Shown here: one piece after another, positions 41,713 to 48,841 of the stretch
How the letters are laid out: each line of letters starts with the position of its first letter
Position numbering within the stretch: the first letter of the stretch is position 1
Source: Pseudonocardia oroxyli
Lineage (GTDB): Bacteria > Actinomycetota > Actinomycetes > Mycobacteriales > Pseudonocardiaceae
Direction of reading: 5' to 3'
Assembly: GCF_900102195.1 (NCBI RefSeq)
Contig: NZ_FNBE01000017.1
Span: forward strand, 107,275 to 171,274
DNA length: 64,000 nt
Made by a program: the position numbers and the translations under genes
The notes under the pieces: generated by a model
Seen by the model: only the letters and a program-made list of their open reading frames with translations
Database searches by the model: none
Told to the model about the DNA's origin: nothing

Positions 41713-41764
41713 GGCGACAGGGTGCGGCAGCGCGACCCCACCTCGTGGTGGAATGCGGAAACCC

Positions 41765-41818
41765 GCCGCAGCGCGGTACCTGGGCCGCTGCTCAGCGGCT
41801 CCTGCACCGCGCTGCGGC
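41765..41818. repeat. GCAGCGCGGTACCTG palindrome, right flank of AbiEi-like remnant
   Basis: 54-bp near-palindrome: outer 13-bp arms GCCGCAGCGCGGT (41765-41777) and its complement (41806-41818), inner hairpin CCGCTG-CT-CAGCGG. Related in direct orientation to 41247-41294. Confidence 0.8.
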
Positions 41819-41833
41819 CGCGGGACCCCCGGG

Positions 41834-41862
41834 CTGTCGCTCGCGGGGGAGCCGTGTACCCT
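41834..41862 (+). promoter_or_regulatory. Candidate promoter of the infC-pheT operon
   Basis: CTGTCG (-35-like) and TACCCT (-10-like, TAnnnT) separated by exactly 17 bp. This would give an mRNA leader of about 180 nt before infC, in which I see no gene except the tiny frame ATG-ACG-GCA-TAA at 42023-42034. The 334-bp gap also holds the repeat at 41765-41818. Confidence 0.4.
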
Positions 41863-42046
41863 TCGGAATGCGACCACCCCGTCGTGCGTTCACCACGTAC
41901 GTCAGGGCGATCAAGTGGAGCCCCGCTCCCACCCGCTCACTGCTCACAGGTGTCCGGGTCCCGGTCAGCAGTTCTTCGCGGAGCTGTGTCGATCGACGGG
42001 TCTTTGCTTGTCGTCGCGTGACATGACGGCATAACGAGGAGACCCC

Positions 42047-42631
42047 ATCACCACAGAGACCCGCATCAACGACCGCATCCGCGTTCCCGAGGTCCGGCTC
42101 GTCGGCCCGAACGGCGAGCAGGTCGGCATCGTGCGTATCGAGGACGCCCTTCGGCTGGCGCAGGAGGCCGAGCTGGACCTCGTCGAGGTCGCGGCTGCGG
42201 CCCGCCCGCCCGTCTGCAAGCTCATGGACTACGGCAAGTTCAAGTACGAGAGCGCGCAGAAGGCCCGGGAGTCCCGGCGGAACCAGCAGCTCACGGTGAT
42301 CAAGGAGCAGAAGCTCCGGCCGAAGATCGACAAGCACGACTACGAGACGAAGCGCGGCCACGTCCGCCGCTTCCTCGAAGGCGGCAACAAGGTCAAGGTC
42401 ACGATCATGTTCCGTGGTCGCGAGCAGTCGCGCCCGGAGCTGGGCTACCGGCTGTTGCAGCGGCTCGCCGAGGACATCAGCGACCTCGGTGTGGTCGAGG
42501 CGGCGCCGAAGCAGGACGGCCGCAACATGACGATGGTGATCGCTCCGACCAAGAAGCCGACCAAGAAGCCGACGGCCCAGTCTCAGGAGTCCGAGACCGA
42601 GGCCGAGGCGACGGTCGAGCCGACGGCCTGA
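42047..42631 (+). CDS. infC: Translation initiation factor IF-3 (ATC start codon)
   Basis: Binds the 30S subunit, checks start-codon pairing and keeps subunits apart. 194 residues. The conserved N-terminal domain (RINDRIRVPEVRLVGPNGEQ, VGIVRIEDALRLAQEAELDL) begins before any ATG, GTG or TTG: an in-frame TAA stands at 42032 and the only ribosome site, AGGAG at 42037-42041, is 5 nt before ATC at 42047. infC is known for rare AUU/AUC starts that make it self-limiting. C-terminal domain: YDYGKFKYE-like DYGKFKYESAQKARESRRNQ, VKVTIMFRGREQSRPELGYR and PKQDGRNMTMV; then an acidic Lys/Thr tail. First gene of the infC-rpmI-rplT-trmH-pheS-pheT run. Confidence 0.93.
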   Translation: MTTETRINDRIRVPEVRLVGPNGEQVGIVRIEDALRLAQEAELDLVEVAAAARPPVCKLMDYGKFKYESAQKARESRRNQQLTVIKEQKLRPKIDKHDYETKRGHVRRFLEGGNKVKVTIMFRGREQSRPELGYRLLQRLAEDISDLGVVEAAPKQDGRNMTMVIAPTKKPTKKPTAQSQESETEAEATVEPTA

Positions 42632-42659
42632 GACCGACCAGCCCGGTAGTACCCGTGCC

Positions 42660-42688
42660 GCGGCCCGCCGCGACCAGCGGCGGACCGC
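42660..42688 (+). promoter_or_regulatory. Intercistronic hairpin between infC and rpmI
   Basis: A 12-bp stem with one mismatch (42660-42671 with 42677-42688) and loop GACCA, centred in the 79-bp gap between infC and rpmI, 22 nt before the rpmI ATG. In other bacteria L20 binds RNA structure upstream of rpmI to repress L35/L20 synthesis; a similar role here is inference. Confidence 0.35.
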
Positions 42689-42710
42689 GACAGACAGAAG
42701 TGAGACAGCC

Positions 42711-42905
42711 ATGCCCAAGAACAAGACGCACAAGGGAACGGCCAAGCGGGTCAAGGTGACCGGCTCCGGCAAGCTCCTGCGCCAGCAGACCGGTCTGCGC
42801 CACCGGCTCGAGGTGAAGTCGAGCAAGGAGACCCGCGACCTGGGTCACGTGGTCGAGGTCAACAAGGCCGACCGCAAGCGCGTCAAGAAGCTGCTCGGTC
42901 GCTGA
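42711..42905 (+). CDS. rpmI: 50S ribosomal protein bL35
   Basis: 64 residues, standard for L35. Contains MPKNKTHKGTAKRVKVTGSG, KLLRQQTGLRHRLEVKSSKE and the C-terminal KADRKRVKKLLGR. Very basic, binds 23S rRNA during large-subunit assembly. Lies between infC and rplT as in nearly all bacteria, with AAGTGAGACAGCC before the ATG. Confidence 0.97.
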   Translation: MPKNKTHKGTAKRVKVTGSGKLLRQQTGLRHRLEVKSSKETRDLGHVVEVNKADRKRVKKLLGR

Positions 42906-42948
42906 CCGCTCCCGCCCGCTAGCCCCCTGAAGTAGTGAGGAACACCCC

Positions 42949-43323
42949 ATGGCACGCGTGAAGCGCGCGGTGAACGCCCAGAAGAAGCGCCGCTCGATCC
43001 TCGAGGCGTCGGCCGGTTACCGCGGGCAGCGTTCGCGGCTGTACCGCAAGGCGAAGGAGCAGCAGCTCCACTCGCTGACCTACGCCTACCGGGACCGGCG
43101 CGCCAAGAAGGGCGACTTCCGGCAGCTGTGGATCACCCGCATCAACGCGGGCGCCCGCGCCAACGGCATGACCTACAACCGCTTCATCCAGGGCCTCAAG
43201 GCCGCGGGTGTCGAGGTGGACCGCAAGAACCTCTCGGAGCTCGCGATCAGCGACCCGACCGCGTTCGCCGCGCTCGTCGAGCTCGCGAAGGCCAACGTGC
43301 CTGCCCAGTCGCCTGCCGCCTGA
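42949..43323 (+). CDS. rplT: 50S ribosomal protein bL20
   Basis: 124 residues. Hallmarks are MARVKRAVNAQKKRRSILEA, GYRGQRSRLYRKAKEQQLHS, AYRDRRAKKGDFRQLWITRI and NAGARANGMTYNRFIQGLKA. Essential early assembly protein of the 50S subunit and, in several bacteria, translational regulator of its own operon. The ATG follows GTGAGGAACACCCC. The trmH-family gene starts 2 bp after its stop. Confidence 0.97.
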   Translation: MARVKRAVNAQKKRRSILEASAGYRGQRSRLYRKAKEQQLHSLTYAYRDRRAKKGDFRQLWITRINAGARANGMTYNRFIQGLKAAGVEVDRKNLSELAISDPTAFAALVELAKANVPAQSPAA

Positions 43324-43325
43324 GC

Positions 43326-44114
43326 TTGCTCACCGAACGCACGCCACGCGTCGTAGCAGCCCGCAAGCTGCTGCGGCGCGTGTCGCGTGAACGGGCCGGG
43401 CGCTTCCTCGTCGAGGGCGCCCAGGCCGTGTCGGAGGCGATCCGGTACGGGCGGGTCCACGAGATCTTCGCGACGCAGGCGGCCCTGGACCGCAACGCCG
43501 CCCTGCTCGACGGCGTGCCGGTCACCCTCGTCGACGACCGGGCCGCGGACGGGCTGTCGGACACCGTCACCCCGCAGGGCCTGATCGCCGTCTGCGACCT
43601 GGTGGACGTGCCGCTGACCGAGGCGGTGCGCGGGGCGCGGCTGGTCGCCGTGCTCGCCGGCATCGCCGAGCCGGGCAACGCCGGGACCGTGCTGCGGGCC
43701 GCGGACGCCGCGGGCGCGGACGCCGTGGTCTTCGCGGGAGACACCGTGGACCCGCACAACCCCAAGGCCGTGCGCGCCTCCACCGGCAGCCTCTTCCACC
43801 TGCCCGTCGCCCGGGAACGGGACCCGGCCACCGTGCTCGACGCGCTGGCGGGCCTCACCCTGCTGGCCGCCGACGGGCACGGCGAGGTCGACCTGCACGC
43901 GTCGCCCGAGGTGCTGGCCGGGCCCACCGCCTGGATCTTCGGCGGCGAGGCCCACGGCGTCCCCGAGGTCCTGCTGGCGCGGGCGGACCACCGGGTGCGC
44001 GTGCCGCTCTACGGGCGGGCCGAGAGCCTGAACCTCGCCACCGCGGCGGCCGTGTGTCTGTACGCGAGCGCCCACGCTCTACGATCACCGACCGTGCATG
44101 AGGGAACCCGATGA
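43326..44114 (+). CDS. TrmH/SpoU-family RNA 2'-O-methyltransferase
   Basis: 262 residues. N-terminal substrate-binding domain (VVAARKLLRRVSRERAGRFL, VEGAQAVSEAIRYGRVHEIF), then the SPOUT knot with its three motifs: LAGIAEPGNAGTVLRAADAA, NPKAVRASTGSLFHLPV and IFGGEAHGVP with RVPLYGRAESLNLATAAAV. Methylates a ribose 2'-OH in rRNA or tRNA; it corresponds by position to tsnR (Rv1644) of M. tuberculosis (from memory), but the exact nucleotide is unknown. The only start that keeps the conserved N-terminus is TTG 43326, 2 bp past the rplT stop, so it probably depends on translational coupling. Its stop overlaps the pheS ATG. Confidence 0.88.
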   Translation: MLTERTPRVVAARKLLRRVSRERAGRFLVEGAQAVSEAIRYGRVHEIFATQAALDRNAALLDGVPVTLVDDRAADGLSDTVTPQGLIAVCDLVDVPLTEAVRGARLVAVLAGIAEPGNAGTVLRAADAAGADAVVFAGDTVDPHNPKAVRASTGSLFHLPVARERDPATVLDALAGLTLLAADGHGEVDLHASPEVLAGPTAWIFGGEAHGVPEVLLARADHRVRVPLYGRAESLNLATAAAVCLYASAHALRSPTVHEGTR

Positions 44115-45127
44115 CCAGCCTGGAGAGCACCGACCTGGACGCCGCCGTCAAGGCGGCCCACGAGGCGTTCGAGGCCGCGGGCGATCTGGACGCGCTCGCC
44201 GCCGTCAAGCCCGCGCACCTCGGCGACAAGGCCCCCGTGCTCCTGGCCCGCCGCAGCCTCGGCAGCCTGCCCGGCAAGGAGCGCGCCGAGGCCGGCAAGC
44301 GGGTCAACGCGGCCCGGGTCGAGATCCAGGCGGCCTTCGACGCCCGCCGCGCGGTGCTCGTCGCGGAGCGTGACGCACGGGTGCTGCGCGAGGAGACCGT
44401 CGACGTCACCCTCCCCTGGGACCGCCGCCCGCGTGGCGCCCGGCACCCGATCACCCAGATCGCCGAGACGATCGCGGACGTGTTCGTCGGCATGGGCTGG
44501 GAGGTCGCGGAGGGGCCCGAGGTCGAGTCGGCCTGGCTGAACTTCGACGCGCTGAACTTCGGCAAGGACCACCCCGCGCGGACCATGCAGGACACGTTCT
44601 ACCTGAACGACGGCACCGTCCTGCGCACCCATACGTCCCCGGTGCAGGTCCGCGCGCTGCTGAACCGCGAGCTGCCGGTCTACGTCGTGTGCCCCGGGCG
44701 CACCTTCCGCACCGACGAGCTGGACGCCACCCACACCCCCGTGTTCCACCAGGTCGAGGGCCTCGCCGTCGACGAGGGGATCACCATGGCGCACCTCAAG
44801 GGCACCCTGGACGCCTTCGCCCGCGCCATGTTCGGGCAGGAGTCGACCACCCGCCTGCGGCCCTCGTTCTTCCCCTTCACCGAGCCGTCCGCCGAGGTGG
44901 ACGTGTGGTTCCCGGAGAAGAAGGGCGGCGCGGGCTGGGTCGAGTGGGGCGGCTGCGGGATGGTCAACCCGAACGTGCTGCGCGCCTGCGGCGTGGACCC
45001 GGAGGTCTACTCCGGCTTCGCGTTCGGCATGGGCCTGGAGCGCACCCTGCAGTTCCGCAACGGGCTGCCGGACATGCGGGACATGGTCGAGGGCGACGTC
45101 CGGTTCTCCCGGGCCTTCGGAATCTGA
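44111..45127 (+). CDS. pheS: Phenylalanine-tRNA ligase alpha subunit
   Basis: 338 residues. Forms the catalytic part of the (alpha-beta)2 enzyme that charges tRNA-Phe. N-terminal coiled coil (1-90), then class II motif 2 and 3 regions: HPITQIAETIADVFVGMGWE, HPARTMQDTFYLNDGTVLRT, HTSPVQVRALLNRELPVYVV, THTPVFHQVEGLAVDEGITM, LRPSFFPFTEPSAEVDVWFP and SGFAFGMGLERTLQFRNGLP. ATG overlaps the trmH-family stop. pheT follows 11 bp later. Confidence 0.97.
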   Translation: MTSLESTDLDAAVKAAHEAFEAAGDLDALAAVKPAHLGDKAPVLLARRSLGSLPGKERAEAGKRVNAARVEIQAAFDARRAVLVAERDARVLREETVDVTLPWDRRPRGARHPITQIAETIADVFVGMGWEVAEGPEVESAWLNFDALNFGKDHPARTMQDTFYLNDGTVLRTHTSPVQVRALLNRELPVYVVCPGRTFRTDELDATHTPVFHQVEGLAVDEGITMAHLKGTLDAFARAMFGQESTTRLRPSFFPFTEPSAEVDVWFPEKKGGAGWVEWGGCGMVNPNVLRACGVDPEVYSGFAFGMGLERTLQFRNGLPDMRDMVEGDVRFSRAFGI

Positions 45128-45138
45128 GGGAGTAGGCA

Positions 45139-47601
45139 GTGCGAGTCCCCCTGTCCTGGCTGCGCGACCACGTGGCCGAGGTCCCCTCGGACGCGGCCGT
45201 CGTGGGCGAGGCGTTCGTCCGCGTGGGCCTGGAGCTCGAGGAGATCCACCCGCTCCCCGAGATCGCCGGCCCGCTCGTCGTCGGCCGGGTGCGCGAGATC
45301 GAGGAGCTCACCGGCTTCAAGAAGCCCATCCGGTACTGCCGGGTGGACGTCGGCGCCGCCGAGCCCCAGGGGATCGTCTGCGGCGCCCGGAACTTCGCCG
45401 TCGGCGACCTGGTGGTCGTCGCGCTGCCGGGTGCCGTGCTGCCCGGACCCTTCCCGATCGCCGCGCGCGAGACCTACGGGCGGATCTCGGACGGCATGAT
45501 CTGCTCCGCCCGGGAGCTCGGGCTCGGCGCGGACCACTCCGGCATCCTCGTGCTGCCCCCGGGCACCGCCGAGCCCGGCGCGGACGCGCTGGCGGTGCTG
45601 GGCGTGGACGACCCGGTCGTCGAGCTGGCCATCACCCCGGACCGGGGCTACTGCTTCGCCGTGCGCGGCATCGCCCGCGAGCTCGCCGCGTCCCTGGGCA
45701 CCGGCTACACCGATCCGGCCGCGCAGGTCGCGGTGCCCGCGGCGAAGGGCGAGGCCCACCCGGTCCGGCTGGCCGACTCCGGCTGCGCCCGGTTCGTCGC
45801 ACGCACGGTGGTCGGGGTGGACGCGAGCGCGCCCACCCCCTGGTGGATGCAGCGCAGGCTGCTCGCGGCCGGGATGCGGCCGATCTCGCTGACCGTGGAC
45901 GTCACCAACTTCGTGATGCTCGACCTGGGGCAGCCGATCCACGCGTACGACGCGTCGGCGCTGCAGGGCGAGATCGTCGTGCGGCGGGCCGTCGCGGGCG
46001 AGACGCTCCGCACGCTCGACGGCGTGGAGCGCACCCTCGACCCGGACGACCTGCTGATCACGGACGACTCGGGCCCCATCGGCCTCGCCGGCGTGATGGG
46101 CGGGGCCTCCACCGAGATCCCGCTCGACGCGGCGGGCACGATCGACGTCGTCATCGAGGCCGCGCACTTCGTCCCGACCGTCATCGCGCGGGCCGCGCGC
46201 CGGCACAAGCTGCCCAGCGAGGCGTCCAAGCGCTTCGAGCGCTCCGTCGACCCCGAGCTGCCCCCGATCGCGGCCGAGCTGGTCGCGAACCTGCTGGTGG
46301 AGCACGGTGGTGGGCGGATCGAGCCCGGCCGCACGGACGTGGGTGCGGCGCCCGCTCTGCCGTCGATCACCATGGCGCTGGACCTGCCGGACCGGTACGC
46401 GGGCACGACCTACCCGCCCGGCGCGACCGTCGCGCGGCTCGAGGAGGTCGGCTGCACGGTCACCGGCACCGACCCGCTCACGGTCACCCCGCCGTCGTGG
46501 CGCCCCGACCTGGACCTGCCCGCCGCGCTGGTCGAGGAGGTGCTGCGGCTGGAGGGGTACGACACCATCCCGTCGGTGCTCCCGGCCGCGCCCGCCGGGC
46601 GCGGTCTGACCCCGGCCCAGCAGCGCAGGCGCGCGGTGTCGCGGGCGGTGGCCGAGGCGGGGTTCGTCGAGGTCGAGCCGTTCCCGTTCGTCTCCGACGC
46701 CGTGTGGGACGACCTCGGGCTCGCTCCGGACGACATCCGCCGGACCACGGTCACGGTCGCGAACCCGCTCGACGCCGAGCGCAACCGGCTCGCCACCACG
46801 CTCCTGCCCGGGCTGCTGGACACCCTCGTCCGCAACGCCGCCCGCGGGTTCGACGACCTCGCGCTCTACACCGTCGGGCAGGTCGTGCTGCCGCACCGCA
46901 ACCCGGTGCCGATGCCCGACCCGGCCGTCGACCGCCGTCCCACGGACGCGGAGATCGCCATGATCGACGCGGCGCTGCCCGCGCAGCCCGTGCACGTCGG
47001 CGCGGTGCTGGCGGGGAACCGCGAGCCCGCCGGGCACTGGGGCCGGGGCCGCCCGGCGAGCTGGGCGGACGCCGTCGAGGTGGGCCGGCTCGTGGGTCGG
47101 GTCGCGGGCGTGGAGCTGCGGGTGACCCGCGCCGAGCTCGCGCCGTGGCACCCCGGCCGGTGTGCCGCGCTGCGGGTGGGGGAGTGGGTCGTCGGGCACG
47201 CGGGCGAGCTGCACCCCAAGGTGGTCGAGGCGCTGGGCCTGCCGCCGCGGACCTGCGCGATGGAGATCGACCTGGACGCCATCCCGCTGCGGGAGGACCG
47301 GCCGGTGCCGCGGGTGTCGCCGTACCCGCCGGTCTCGGTGGACGTCGCGCTGGTCACGGCGCTGGACGTGCCCGCGGCGAGCGTCGAGCAGGCGCTGGTC
47401 GAGGGCGGCGGCGAGCTGCTCGAGGCGGTCCGCCTGTTCGACGTCTACGCGGGCGACCAGGTCGGCGAGGGCAGGCGGTCGCTGGCGTACAGCCTGCGGT
47501 TCCGGGCCCCCGACCGCACCCTCACCAGCGAGGAGGCGAACGCCGCCCGGGACGCCGCGATCGCCGTGGCGGCCGAGCGGTTCGAGGCCGTCCAGCGCTG
47601 A
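45139..47601 (+). CDS. pheT: Phenylalanine-tRNA ligase beta subunit
   Basis: 820 residues with the full bacterial layout: tRNA-binding OB domain at about 40-150 (VVGRVREIEELTGFKKPIRY, ISDGMICSARELGLGADHSG), B3/B4 editing domain (PISLTVDVTNFVMLDLGQPI), B5 domain, the class II-like core (VEPFPFVSDAVWDDLGL, ANPLDAERNRLATTLLPGLL, DLALYTVGQV) and the C-terminal ferredoxin-fold anticodon-binding domain (VPRVSPYPPVSVDVALV). GTG start behind GAGGGAGTAGGCA. Last gene of its operon; the CAGA-loop palindrome lies directly after the stop. Confidence 0.97.
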   Translation: MRVPLSWLRDHVAEVPSDAAVVGEAFVRVGLELEEIHPLPEIAGPLVVGRVREIEELTGFKKPIRYCRVDVGAAEPQGIVCGARNFAVGDLVVVALPGAVLPGPFPIAARETYGRISDGMICSARELGLGADHSGILVLPPGTAEPGADALAVLGVDDPVVELAITPDRGYCFAVRGIARELAASLGTGYTDPAAQVAVPAAKGEAHPVRLADSGCARFVARTVVGVDASAPTPWWMQRRLLAAGMRPISLTVDVTNFVMLDLGQPIHAYDASALQGEIVVRRAVAGETLRTLDGVERTLDPDDLLITDDSGPIGLAGVMGGASTEIPLDAAGTIDVVIEAAHFVPTVIARAARRHKLPSEASKRFERSVDPELPPIAAELVANLLVEHGGGRIEPGRTDVGAAPALPSITMALDLPDRYAGTTYPPGATVARLEEVGCTVTGTDPLTVTPPSWRPDLDLPAALVEEVLRLEGYDTIPSVLPAAPAGRGLTPAQQRRRAVSRAVAEAGFVEVEPFPFVSDAVWDDLGLAPDDIRRTTVTVANPLDAERNRLATTLLPGLLDTLVRNAARGFDDLALYTVGQVVLPHRNPVPMPDPAVDRRPTDAEIAMIDAALPAQPVHVGAVLAGNREPAGHWGRGRPASWADAVEVGRLVGRVAGVELRVTRAELAPWHPGRCAALRVGEWVVGHAGELHPKVVEALGLPPRTCAMEIDLDAIPLREDRPVPRVSPYPPVSVDVALVTALDVPAASVEQALVEGGGELLEAVRLFDVYAGDQVGEGRRSLAYSLRFRAPDRTLTSEEANAARDAAIAVAAERFEAVQR

Positions 47602-47607
47602 CGCGCC

Positions 47608-47649
47608 CGTGCGCGGTGAGTGGTGCCAGAGCACCACTCACCGCTCACG
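47608..47649. repeat. Convergent-gene palindrome, CAGA loop (copy 4)
   Basis: Arms 47608-47626 and 47631-47649 (19 bp, one mismatch) with loop CAGA, between pheT and the convergent TMEM175-type gene. The right arm contains that gene's stop codon. Confidence 0.9.
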
Positions 47650-48277
47650 ACCGCAGCAGCCGCTTCTCGAGCATCCCGCCCAGCCACGGGATCACGCCCC
47701 ACAGCACGAACGCCCAGCTCCCCAGCAGCGGGAACGTCGGGATCGACACCACGAACGCCACCGCGCTGACCATCGCGCCGAACCACCCCTCGAGCCCGCG
47801 CCAGTGGGCCGGGGTGTCGGGCCGGAACGCGTCGGTCCGGTCCAGCCTCAGCACGAGGGCGGTGAAGATCAGGATCTGGAGCGTCTGGGCCAGCGCGTAG
47901 ATCGTGAAGTGCGCGAAGTCGACCTGCTCGTCGGCGATGAACTGCGTCAGGAACGGGGTGAGCACGATCATCAGCAGCCACGCCAGGTTGATCCAGATCG
48001 TGATCGTGTCCGCCCGCCGCACGTAGCGGAACAGCCGGTGGTGGCTGATCCAGTGCCGCCCGATCACCGCGAAGCTGATCAGGAAGGCCAGGTAGGCGTT
48101 CCAGTTCGCGCCGAACGCGGCCCCGATCTCGGCGAACGTGGAACCCTTCGGCACCTGCAGGTCGATCGCCAGCAGCGTGATGGCGATCGCCACGACGGCG
48201 TCGGAGAAGAACGCCATCCGCTCGGCGGCGCCCAGCTCCGTCCCGTCGACCTCCGCCGCAGGCTCCCGCTCGCTCAT
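47645..48277 (-). CDS. TMEM175/DUF1211 family potassium channel-like protein
   Basis: 210 residues with six predicted membrane helices. The family pore motif FSDAVVAIAITLLAIDLQVP (FSDxxxAIxxTLL) is near residue 24, followed by WNAYLAFLISFAVIGRHWIS, HHRLFRYVRRADTITIWINL and WLLMIVLTPFLTQFIADEQV. Bacterial members form tetramers that conduct potassium. ATG start. Its 3' end converges on pheT within a palindrome. Separate from the ceo potassium regulators about 40 kb away. Confidence 0.88.
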   Translation of the reverse strand: MSEREPAAEVDGTELGAAERMAFFSDAVVAIAITLLAIDLQVPKGSTFAEIGAAFGANWNAYLAFLISFAVIGRHWISHHRLFRYVRRADTITIWINLAWLLMIVLTPFLTQFIADEQVDFAHFTIYALAQTLQILIFTALVLRLDRTDAFRPDTPAHWRGLEGWFGAMVSAVAFVVSIPTFPLLGSWAFVLWGVIPWLGGMLEKRLLRS

Positions 48278-48305
48278 GGCGGCAGCGTAGGGCGTCCGCG
48301 GCGGC

Positions 48306-48791
48306 TCATCCCAGCGCCGCGACGGCCCGGCGGCCCGCCTCGACCCACCGCGCGTCGTCCGGCTCGCGGTCGGCCACGGCGATCGTGACGAGCCGGTCAC
48401 CCGTCGCGACCTGCAGCGTCGGCCCGCCCGCGGTGTCGACGACCACGGCGGCGTCCCCCACCTCGAGGGGACGTCCGGACCGCAGCAGGTCGGCGGGCGT
48501 GCCGCCGCGCACGCCGTAGACGTTGATCGCGGCGAGGCCGCGCGGGGTGCCGCGGGTGGTGGCGGTCGCGCAGGACGGCGGGTCGCCGCCGTTCGCGGGC
48601 GGGGCCACCGGCGCCTCCAGCAGGAGCGCGAACCCCTCGGCGTCGAGCAGGCACTCGTCCGGCAGGACGTCCGACACCAGCACCGCGGTGGTCGGGGCGG
48701 CGGGCGCGGGTTCCGGCACCGCCCGCCCGGGCACGGACACGGCACACCCGGCGACCAGGAGCAGCACCACCGGGGCCAGGACCGCGCGCAC
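48306..48791 (-). CDS. Putative lipoprotein
   Basis: 161 residues. Starts MRAVLAPVVLLLVAGCAVSV, a lipoprotein signal peptide with lipobox LVAGC and acylated Cys16, then a Pro/Ala linker and a small soluble domain (LLDAEGFALLLEAPVAPPA, LAAINVYGVRGGTPADLLRS). The layout recalls DUF3558-type actinobacterial lipoproteins with paired cysteines, but I cannot assign a family firmly. GTG start. It lies between the DUF2156 and TMEM175-type genes on the same strand. Function unknown. Confidence 0.75.
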   Translation of the reverse strand: MRAVLAPVVLLLVAGCAVSVPGRAVPEPAPAAPTTAVLVSDVLPDECLLDAEGFALLLEAPVAPPANGGDPPSCATATTRGTPRGLAAINVYGVRGGTPADLLRSGRPLEVGDAAVVVDTAGGPTLQVATGDRLVTIAVADREPDDARWVEAGRRAVAALG

Positions 48792-48841
48792 CGCCCGACG
48801 CTACGACGCCCGCCCCGGGCCCCGAGGCGTTTTCGCCGAAC

